From: Euclidia mi
Lineage: Eukaryota > Arthropoda > Insecta > Lepidoptera > Erebidae
Assembly: GCA_944739405.2 (NCBI GenBank)
Contig: OX123183.2
Span: forward strand, 95,990,729 to 96,054,728
DNA: 64,000 bases
Reading direction: 5' to 3'
Positions 11,401 to 23,400 of the stretch are shown piece by piece. How positions within the stretch are numbered: the stretch's first letter is position 1; each line of letters opens with the position of its first letter. The position numbers and the translations under genes are program-made. The notes beneath the pieces were generated by a model, which had not been told where the DNA came from, did not search any database, and saw only the letters and a program-made list of their open reading frames with translations.

Positions 11401-14400
11401 TTCATTCCTCACCACTTTATCGTAAACCTTTTCCAAATCCACGAATGCGCAATAGACCTTTTGACCTTTGGCCAAGAATTTTTCGGCTATGCACCGCAAG
11501 GAAAAGACTTGATCCGTGCACCTCATACCCTTTCGGAATCCTGCTTGTACATCCCATATTTTCTTGTTGGTTACTTCCATAACTCCTTCAATCACTACCT
11601 TCGCATACAATTTGCCAACAATGCTGCGAAGGCTAAAGCCTCTATAGTTCTTGCAGTCTTGTTGCGAGTCTTTTCCCTTATAAAGAGGCACAACCACCGC
11701 TGTGGCCCAGTCATCAGGTACTCGGCCGGTGCTCCAGCACAATGCAGCTGACCAACTATGATACCCTGTCCAGCCTTCAGCATTTCAACTGTAATCCTAT
11801 CATATCCTGCAGCCTTACCTAATTTCATACTTCCCAGCGCCTTCACAATCTCATCCACACCAATATCGCTTTCATCATTGCTATTATTACCATTCATTTC
11901 GTCGATCGATGTCTCTATTGCCGTTCTTTCAAATAAACCTTCAAAATACTCCTTCCATCTCTTCAGCACGCATGATTCACCATTCAGTATCTTTCCATTC
12001 TTGTCTCTGATTGACGTGTATTCTGAGGATTGAGTTCTTCCTCGAACTGCACGAACGGATTTCCAGAAAAACTTTGTTTCTCCGGAAATCTTCAGATTGT
12101 CTGCTATCAAACTCATCTTTCTTTTCCTCTTTTTTTCCTTTTAACAATTTCTTTCACAATTCTTTTTGACCTAACAAACTCCTTTCTTGCTTCATCTATG
12201 TCAACACTCGTTGCCTTTCCCATTCTTATATTTGCTCTGGCAGCCAACCAATCTAACCAAGCTTTCTTCTTCTCTGACACTGCTGATTGTACATCCTTGT
12301 CCCATCATGTATTCTTAACCTTTCGTATTTTCCTTCTCTTGATCACACCACATACTTCAGACGCTACACATACTATCTCCACATGAGTAGATAAACGGAA
12401 CAGAGACACAGCTTCATACAACAGCGCGAATCGGTTGCACTACTACGAGCACGCGGCTAAGTGTGCGTGACCACTGGCCGCTTGTCGTGTACGCGGCGAG
12501 AGTGGAAAGAACCGGTTTACGTAGGCACAGGCAGTTGACAATCTTAGGGTTATTACGACGCACGTTGTTTGTTTTGTTTTGTACACGCATTGTTTTGTAC
12601 GTTGCAAGTTTTAATATTTTAATGTAAAAAAGTGGTGTTTTATTATTAATAATGGTTGTTTATTGTACTGTGTGTATGAATAATACTAGATGAAATAATT
12701 AAATCATAATAAAGATTTTAACAATGGTAACGTACAATTGGGTTTTTTAATTAGGTATAACTCTTGATAATTTTGTCGAATTTGTTGGATTGCTCGAGCA
12801 AAAGTTTCGCGAATATTTCGATCTTGAAATAAATATTGTCAATGTTGGCAACGAAACACTTAACAACTCATTAGTTGTGAAATTGTGTAAAAGCAATTAA
12901 TGTTTACAAAACCAATGACTATGAGAAAGTGATCAGCCATCGATAGGGATTACAAAAAACAAGTGCATGCAATTTTCGACCTTATTGACGTAACTCAGAA
13001 TTTATAATTTTAATAACGTATCAATGTCAGAAAGCAAGAAAACACCAAAAAAAGGTCTGGCATGAATTGTCAATAAGGTCGAAAATCGCATGCACCTGTT
13101 TTTTGTAAGCCCTATCGATGGTTGATCATTTTATAGTCATTTGTTTTGTAGACGTTCATTTGTCTTACACAATTTATTTTTAAACTTATTTTAGATACCT
13201 ATCCCCGTGGTAAAACTAGTGGCCATAATAGCTAAAGGAGATTCCTATGTTTATTAGCAAAATAGATCATATTACGAGAAAATATTCAACACTATTAGTG
13301 GTATCGTTGGGAATGTCAAATAAATCACGTCGTCACGTCTTGTCCTTGGTAACAAATGTATATTTTTATCCCGTGCTTTTAAAAGTTTCAGGTGCATGCC
13401 TTTTTTGGTTCCACTCGCTATTTTATTTACAACTGTACTTCTGCCGTATAGCGAATCCGTCGAGTCCAAGAATCTGTCCAATCCACGAATCTGTCGAGTT
13501 GGGAATCTGCCAAATCACGAATCTGTCCAATCCAGAATCTGTCGCATAACGACCAAGCGATTTGTCTTAACCTATTGTGACAACCCTACCAAAATAGGTA
13601 ACAAATTTACAAGCTCTTAAGAAGCTGTCTCTCTGTTCGGTTTATTTACTCATGTGCTATCTCTTCTTTAAAAGATTGCCATAATTCTTCCATATCATTT
13701 ATGCCATCGAACCTCTCAAATCTTGCTATTAATCTTCGCTTATACTCATCTTTCACATCTTTTTCTTGCAGATTTTCTACTTTTATTCTTTCCAAGACCC
13801 TATTTTCATTACGTTCTCGGTGTCGCCATCCATGTATTCAAAGGAAACAGGACTCTAAGACGGTATATATCAGAACGACTTTAGGTATCTATTATAAAGC
13901 ATGTCTGACTTAAGCTCACAGGGCGAGTGCCATTTGAAGCTAAAAAGGCGGAAACGCTTAAAATGTGTACTATATAATTACTAGCTGACCCAGCGAACTC
14001 CGTATCGCCTTTTTAAGAGTTGTTATTTAATTCCCTTTTTTCCAAGCCACTTTTCCGAATTTACCATTGACTTAGCGCTTAATCTCTTATCATTTCAGAG
14101 TCTATAATTGATGAACAAACAAACATAGATTTTATATATAATATTGAATTCCCCATTCCTTAAAATAACGGAGACGATACCCATATCGACTTTAAAAAAA
14201 AACCGTCCGCCATCTTTGATTTTCTATCCACCATCTTTGATTTTCTATCCGCCATCTTTGATCACGAAATAGATGTTGTATTTGAATTCACCATCCCATG
14301 AATCATCAGAGACGATACCCATATTGATTTTGTTAATTTTTCCCATCTGCCATGTTTGATTTCCCATCCGCCATCTTGAATCACGAAATAGATGTTGTAT

Positions 14401-17400
14401 TTGGATTACCCATCCCTTTAAACATCGGAGACGATACCCATATTGTTTTTTTTTTTAAATTCGCATCCGCCATCTTTGGTCACGAAATAGATGGTGTTTT
14501 TTAATTCCCCATTCCTTAAAATATTGGAGACGATACCCATATCGACTTTAAAAAAAATCCCGTCCGCCATCTTTCATTCCCTATCCGCCATCTTTGATCA
14601 CGAAATAGATGTTGTATTTGGATTCTCCATCCCTTAAATCACCAGAGACGATGCCCATATTGATTTTTAAAAATTTTCCCATCCGCCATCTTTGATTTCC
14701 CATTCACCATCTTGAATCACGAAACAGATGTTGTATTTGGATTCTCCATCCCTTTTAACATCGCAGACGATACCAATATTGATTTTTTTTAATTTTCCCA
14801 TCCGCCATCTTTGATCACGAAATAGATGTTGTATTTGGATTCTCCATCCCTTAAATCACCAGAGACGATGCCCATATTGATTTTTAAAATTTTTCCCATC
14901 CGCCATCTTTGATTTCCCATCCACCATCTTGAATCACGAAACAGATGTTGTATTTGGATTCTCCATCTCTTTTAACATCGCAGACGATACCAATATTGAT
15001 TTTTTTTTAATTTTCCCATCCGCCATCTTTGATCACGAAATAGATGTTGTATTTCGATTCCCCACCCCTTAAAATATCGAAGGCGATACCCATATTGATT
15101 TTTAAAATTTTCTCATCCGCCATCTTTGATTTCCCGTCCGCCATCTTGGATCACTAAATAAATTTCATATTATTAATCAGCGTCCCGAAAATCTCGAAAA
15201 CGATACCCATATAGATTGTATCCTATTCGTTTAGCCTTTCTTTGCTTTTGACCCAACCCTCCCCCTTCTCGTTTGACCATTTTATTATTTTTGTCTGGCC
15301 CCTAAAAGTTGTGGCGTAATTTTATATAGCCTTTTGGAATAATTGGGCTATCATGGGCAATAACAATTTTTTACATCCGACTGCTAGTTCCTGAGATTAG
15401 CCGACATTATCTTTTAGCCTTTTTAGACTTTTGCCCGGCCCCAAAGGATGGAAGCGTTATGTTATATGTATAGCCTATAGCCTTCCGGAATAACTGGGCT
15501 ATCGTATACAAAAATAATTTTACAGATCCGACCGGTAGTTCCTGAGATTAGCGCTTTCAAACAAACAAACTCTTCCGCTTTATTATATTAGTATAGAAGT
15601 ATAGATGTTCGGGGTAATATAAATACTGGAATATAACTGCAGAAAGTATTTACACATACAAACTTCTTAGTAGGTACTACTTAAGACTTAGTAGTACTCA
15701 AAGTGTTATGGTGACGTTTCGCTAGAGTGGCCAATATGGCGACTGCGATTTGTCTGTCAGAACCATTAGAATTTAACAAAATACTCGACAATCAGAATTT
15801 TGCGGATATATGTTGTCGACTCGAAATCTTTATTTTTTTATGTTTTATTATTCAAGTAAAGTTTCGATGTACTCCTTGACGAAATTATGAATATAAGATT
15901 TGACACTGCGATAGCAGCGCAGCCCGTCGGTTTCAATGTGAAACATGCCAAAATCCACACTACTTGCAAATTAAAAATTAATTATAAAAACATTTTCCAG
16001 TGGACTAAATTGTGAATCTAAACCATTCTCAAGTCCCCTTGAACACACACAAAAAATTTCATCAAGATCGGTCCAGTCGTTTAGGAGTTCAGTGATATAC
16101 ACACGCACACAAGAAATATAATTATATATTAAGAAGATGTGTCGAGTTTTACTTTTCAACAGCCCACAGGATTTTTTAAAGCTAAAAACTCTTTATTTGT
16201 TTTTACTTATCTATCCCACTGAATGCGATGGGCTTATGAAAGGAATGCTCAAAAGCTAACTCTTAAAAGGTCGGCAACGCACTTATGATCTTTCGGGCAT
16301 TGCAGGTGTCTATGGGCGGCGGTGATCACTTGTCTTATCACCAGGTGACCCGTTTGCTCGTTTGTCTTCCTATGCAAAACAAAAGACCGTTTAAGAGCAA
16401 CCTAGTGTCGCACTCGCACGGGGTCGCGTGCGGCGTGCGGCGTGTGTACCTTGCTTCTTCCTCCGTCGCGGCTGCTTGACGGGGTGCTTGCGCGGCAGTT
16501 TGGGCGGCGGCTGCAGCGGGCCCTCGAGGCGGTGGCCCACGGCGCGGCACCAGCCCACCGGGTACACGTCCGTGCTGTGCGCCCACAGCCACTGGTCGTA
16601 CTCCGCGCCCCACCCGTCGAAGTGCACCTGCGTAGTGCACACGCCATGACACCACAACACAACATCACGGTAGTGTTAACTTGATACCAACGCGCAACGG
16701 TCGGAACGTCAGGTATACCAACAAGCGCCGAACTACTGCATACCAAACTCAAGGCGCTTTGTACACTCTAAATACTAGTGCGTACCGAGCTCGATGCTTG
16801 TAGGTATACCTCGCATGCCAACTCCTGGTGGTTTACTACCTATGTATACTTTTATTAACAATCTATATTGTTATGAAATAAATTAGGTAGTTAAAGTTGA
16901 ATTGAAATCCTACCATTCTCACTTCCTCTCAACTAAAAAAGAAATTTAAAAAAAACCGTATGCAAACGACCCGTGCGACAGTAACTACGCACACGAGCTT
17001 CCGATCAATAAGGTCTTACACTCGAGATAACGCGGGTAGGTATAACCGCGGACTTAGGTAATGATTATAAAAGTCGAGACAAATAAAAGATAACAAACCT
17101 TGAGTAAGTCGGCCACGACTCTGGCGACAGTAGCGACGCACACGAGCCGCGGGTCCATGAGGTCTGCGCACTCGAGCCGCATGCCCGCCACAAACCCGTG
17201 AGACACCACGTGGCCGCGCGCCGCGAATAACGCCTGCTCAGCCGCTACGCCCCCACACACAGGTAGGTATTGCTCCCAGCTGAACTCTTCCACTGAAAAC
17301 CTGAACAAATAAATGTTAATGTACTTTAGCTATGAATTTAAAGGCAGCGATAGCCTAGTGGAGATACCAACATACATGATGATACCAACGAATGATTCTG

Positions 17401-20400
17401 GTCTAAACCATGAAATATCGCTATCCCTTTGGGTCGCAGAGGTTAGACGACAGTCGCTCTGTGGAAAAGTTAATATTCTGTTAATAATTGGACTGGTAAG
17501 CGGCTCTCGGGGCTCCAAGGCGTGGTCTTGGATGCAACTGGAATAGCGCTAGGATGATGATGACCTTGGAGCTGTGAATGCCTGATCCCGCAGTGTCGGC
17601 CACAGGCAAACAGAGGAACACAGTGGCTTAGACGATAAAAGTTCGGCATATCTCTCTGCTGATTCCCCCGCACGGGGGAGGCTAAGAAGACCCTCCACAT
17701 AAAAAAACAAAAAGATAGATCCTAAACTAGCTACGTCGACGAAGTAAGAAAGCGATGAGAAGGGATGTGGTATGTCTCAACAAGCTAGCACTTATAGTCT
17801 GACTAGATAAGTATGTCAAAGAATGCTGCCAGTGGTTCATAACATTTTGTAAAATACGAAATTACTCAATACATCTAGAAAGTTCTCAATTATTAAAGAG
17901 AAAAATTAACCCCGAAAGTAAAAAACTTTACAATTGGATGCAAATAACTGACGAAATTTTTGAAAACTAATAAGCAACTAAAATATTTCCAGCATTAACA
18001 AAAATAAATAACAGTTGATCTGACTTACCCTGCTGGAGGTACTAGTGGAATGTTATTTGCCGCTGCAAATCCAACAGGGAATATGCACGGTGATCTCTGA
18101 TGGTAACAAAACCAGTCACCACCCGACGTATCAGCTGGATAGCAATCTATCCTTATCATCATATACCCTTCGTTCAATATTTGCATGACTGTTGCCGCAC
18201 ACACAGCCGAAAGATTTAATGGATCTATTGCTTCTAATTTCATTCCTTCCGAAAACAGAGGTGGTTCATTGCTTGGGTATTTATAAAACATATCTGGTGT
18301 TGTGTCATTTGGTATTAATCTGCCCGCCGCTACCCTTTGGCAGTAACTTTGCGGCGCAGCTAAAGGATGACCGATTCTAAACGCCCAACCAACTGGATGA
18401 ATGAGCGGCGAATCTTCATGGCACCAAAAACCATTGTCTTCAGGAACACTATCATAATATTTTACATGTAAACGTTTTCCTACTATTTCACATACTGTAG
18501 CTACCTGAAATAAAAAATAATGGCTAATTAATCCATCTCTGATTTTGTCATGATTGGGTAAATTTGGTAAAATGCTTTGTGCTACTAGAACGCATTTTAA
18601 TAACCTGTTTAGAATGCTAGATATCTAAATAACTAAGCTTTTAAATAACGTAGTCGTCGACGCCACTCGCTACAAGTCTGCGGCGAATCTATACAAACAA
18701 ATATTCTAATAATCATGTAAACAGTGTTGGTGGCCCGTTTGCACAGAGCTTTACTACAGAAATTTTAAATTCGCTGCTTGCGCTTTCGACGCATTTGTGC
18801 ATTACAAAGTCCAGAGATCCTAAACTTAGCAAAATATAAATAAGTACAGAGATATAAATACCTTAACTTGTGATATCCTATTTTTATCAACAACCTCCAT
18901 GATAGACCCAATAGAAAATCTCGATACCAGACTATCATTCAATTTAGTGTAGAAATTAGCTGGCAATGTTCGCGCACCTGTCAGCTGTTTTACAAGAAAC
19001 CTGAAATATTGGCAAATGTTTGAGCTGCTTACAATTAAAATTTATTGCCGGACAGTGCACCTTACTAAATCTAGGCTGAGCAACGTACAACGTACACACA
19101 GCGTCAAGTCAAGCTTTTCAGTTGCAGTCCGATTTTAATACTTATTTCCTACGTCATAAGAATGGTACAAAGGCTCGACGTATAGCTGTGTGTACTACTT
19201 TTCCTGTCCACTATAAGTAAGCAGGTGGCAATTGCCGGGTAGTAAGTTGTCGGGCCTGACGAATGAAGATCAGTTGTCGAATTACAATATATATATTATA
19301 GTAGCCGTTCGAACAACATCAGTCTTTGAAACTTGGATGTAAACTTTCTTAGTAACTGAAGTGATGCAATACTTACTTTTTCCAGTCTGTATATTTATCT
19401 TCAATACTACGGGGAGGTATAAGAGGCTTGCCACGGGTGGCACACCATCCAACTGGATGCACTTCCGAGCAACAGAGATTTACCCAGAAATCCTTAGAAC
19501 TATCACTGCCAAAGCCTTCATAGCGTAACAGTCCCATGTATCCTTTTACCTAAAAGAGGACAAATAAGTAATCAAACAAAATTTATACTGAAATAAGCTG
19601 CTAAAGTAAGAACGCCTGTACACGCTAACAAAAGTCGCCAGGCCTATGCAAGAATTCGTGTCGCCATTATGACGAACCTGTGTACGCTACATTAGCGCAG
19701 AAAAATAAAGATATCTTATGGGATGAGGGAGAAGGAATAGGTGATGGGCCACTGGCACGGTAAAGGTAATGTTACTTTACATCGATTTTTTGTAAGAGGT
19801 TTTTGTTTGTACTTCCCTGGCCCATTCATGCTGAAATCAGCAAAGCTCTGCTATCATTACATGATATAATGATCTGACTGTCAGCAACTTACTAAGACAT
19901 ATTATTAAACGTGTTAACTATCTTATAGCCCTTTTTATATCTGCTAAGAGGATTTTTTTATTATTTATTTTAATTTCATAACTACAGTCTGTCAATAAAT
20001 TGTTACCTTGATCCTGATCTTTTATAACTAGCTGATCCACTCCATGATAGTCCATTAATAGAGCAAGTCACGCAATCATCCATGTAATTGTGTGACTTCC
20101 TCAATAAATGAACTATACAAAAAGGAAGTAGAGCTTATTAGCAATGAAAGTGCAGCTTGACTATTTTTGATATTTTCACCAATTTTAACTGTATTTATTG
20201 ATGAAAATGGCATTCATATTCTCAATCTAAAATCTCAATCAGCCTATCGCAGTCCACTGCTGGACATAGGCATCTCCTAACACGTGCCACAGTTCACTGT
20301 CCTCAGCCTGCCGCATTCAGTCTGTTCCAGCCACCCTTATCAGGTCGTCTGTCCACCTAGGCGGGGGCGCCCTACCTTACGATTACTGAGGCGTGATCTG

Positions 20401-23400
20401 CACTTTAGGACGCGCTTGCTCCATCGGCCATCAGTCCTCCTACAGATATGGCCAGCTTGAGCTTACTAATTCTATGAGCTACCTATGTTGGTAATTATGG
20501 TTCTTTGTCAGATAACTTCACTGCGGATTTTATCCTTCAAAGAGACGCCGCCGAAGCATAGCCCGTTCCATAGCTTGCTGGTTGACTTGAAGTCTGTTGA
20601 CTAGTCCCACTGTGAGTGTCTTGGTCTCGGGATCATACATCATAACAGGTATGACACATTTCTTTTTCTTTCTTTTTTTTTTAAACAACTGCTGCACTAG
20701 GTCTAAATCCTGTGTCGCGGGGGTCTTTACAAACATACAACAGACGCATACAATGAACACCCAGACTCGAAACAACAATTTATGAATCACACAAAGTGTT
20801 GTCTCGAAACTTTGGAAGTTCACTAAAAATTATGATAGACCTCAGGTTGCCAAACCACCACTTAAAGGGCATCGAAACTGGGCAAGAACACCCAAAGAAA
20901 AAGCAGATACATTTGCCGAACATCTCTCTAATGTCTTCTCCCCTAACCACAACAGCAATAACCAATTTGAAACCCAAATTGATCCCATCCTTAACTCTTT
21001 CACGGACAGTAAACACCTATAGGCGTGATAACAATAAAACTTCAAATGTGTCTCGTTTACTGTCCGTGAAAGTGTTAATCAACCACACCAGATGTCTCCA
21101 CCCCCTACCCCAGTAAAGTATAGGGAAGTGTGTAAATCTATTAAAAACCTCAGAGATAAAAAATCCCCTGGTTTTGACTTAATAACCAAGGAAATATTAA
21201 AACAACTACCTAAAAAGGTTTTGATATTTCTAACTACACTATTTAATGGCATCCTCAGAGTTCAACATTACCCAGATCTATGGAAAGTGTCTCAAATTAT
21301 AATGATCCATCAAGCAGGAAAACCACCGAATGACGTCACTTCATATAGGCAAATCAGTCTTCTGCCAATTCTGTTTATGTATAAGTAAGTATTTGAAAAG
21401 CTTCTTCTGCACAGAATACTGCCCATATTTGACAAGAGCAATATTATATGGGACCATCAATTTGGATTCCGGTCACATCACTCCACCATTGAACAAGTCC
21501 ACAGAGTGAGTGAAAAGATAAGAAAGGCACTGGAAGAGAAGGAGTACTGTTCTTCAGCTTTCCTGGATATCCAACAAGCTTTCCATCGAGCCTGGCATAA
21601 GGGCTTACTCTACAAAATTAAAAGAAGTTTACTACACAGCTACTACCTACAGCTACAGTCATACCTGACAGAACAGCTATTTCAAGTTAAAGAGAGCGAC
21701 GCGACTTCCACTTTCTTCGAAGTGAAATCAATACTGGGGCCGGACCTTAAAACTTTGTACACATCTGACCTACCCCAAATAGAAGGTACTATGACAGCTA
21801 CATTTGCGGACGACACTGCAATTCTGGCCAGCAAAAAAGATCCTATTCAGGCCTCGAACACACTACAATGTGGCTCATCAGGGCAAGCATTACTAAATCT
21901 GTACACATCACCTTAACTCTGAGGAAAGGCAATTTCCCACCAGTGAAGCTGGAAGACAGCACGATGCCCCACCAAGAAAGAGTGAAATAACTAGGGCTAC
22001 ACCTCGATCAATGTTTTACGTGGCATAAACACATAAAAACTAAGAGAGACGAGGTTAAAATAAGATACAATAACCTCCTGTGGCTGCTAGGTAGAAACAG
22101 TAAGCTCTCTCTAAATAACAAGCTATTAATTTATAAGGCTATTTTAAAACCTGTATGGTTGTATGGCATTCAAATCTGGGGAAGCGCAAGCAACAAAAAT
22201 ATTTCGATCCTCCAACGAAAGCAGAACATAATACTGCACACAATTTCCAATGCCCCATGGTATGTCACTAATATGGAAATACATGACCAACTAGAGATGA
22301 ATATGGTTAAAGAAGACATATTTCAAATGACTGCAAAATACCAAAGGAGACTTGAAGTTCATCCTAATACACTGGCTTCAACCCTACTTACCTATTTCTA
22401 CCAAAAACAACTGAAACAGAAGGATGTTTTTATGTTTTAAATAATGGGTAGACATTCTCACTGGAGAGTGCACCCTGCATATCAAGAAACTCTCAAAACA
22501 TCCACTTATAGCTCATTGCTGATACAAAAACAAAAAAAAAATTACTAACTAGTATTATATTAATAATGCATTGGGAAGTTTAAAAGAATTTTACCTTAAC
22601 AGTCAGTATTGAACTACTGACTACCTAGTTGCATTTTATTTTCTATTATAATCTTAGATGTGTTTGATAAATTATTGAACTGGTTCCTGCTACTTGTTTC
22701 AATCACGTCGTGAGCGGGTTTTCCTTGGTGGAAGCGGTAATAAATCATATACAACGGTGCGGCGCGATACGAACGAGACGGTGTTCTCAGCGAGCAGAAT
22801 GTTCTGGACTGGTCACTCGCGTCCACGATCGCGGCGACGAATTAGGCGAAGGCAGTGCCCCTTCTTCGGGAATGGGAGACAGGGACGGAAATATGATATC
22901 GCTCGCACTAGAATGTGGAACGATTGATGTTGATGCGATTAGTTTTGGATAGGAAGGTAGATGGCGCTACCAGTATGCTTATCATACATCCTAGTTGTTG
23001 TTTAATTAAATATTAAATAAAATCAATACTGGTTCACACATAAAAGGGTGTAATCACACTACTAACATATGTTAGGTATAAAGTAAGCTAATCAATAGCA
23101 TTTGTGAAGTTTGTACATCTTTAGATCCAGGGTATAAAGTAAGTAAGTCAGTCAATAGAAATTGTAAAGATAGTACTTATTGCAACAATTAATTTAATTA
23201 TGTTATGCCATTGAAAAGCCTATATACAGCAGTGGATTATGATGGAGTGGACAATTATATTAATTTGTATGACAATGATGTAGCATATTTTGAATTTATA
23301 TTCTTTCAAAGCCAATTCCTGATTCAGATAAGAATAAAATAATCAGAATCAGTCTTTATTCTCAAGAACATGGTTATAAATTACAGGTCTTATGTTAAAT

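Noticed and set aside
13453..13552. CRISPR-like array
   Set aside because: Units are degenerate, without unique spacers of constant length, and the setting is an insect intron.
14110..15200. CRISPR-like or coding repeat
   Set aside because: Units are contiguous and alternate between two variants, with no spacers and no open frame.
16338..16752. Several overlapping long ORFs on both strands
   Set aside because: Shadows of the GC-rich Sfmbt exon 8; only the MBT frame 16,627-16,450 has splice sites and domain matches.
22694..22952. Overlapping 70-80 codon ORFs
   Set aside because: No domain, no splice support, and they lie in a GC-rich repeat-like block in Sfmbt intron 3.
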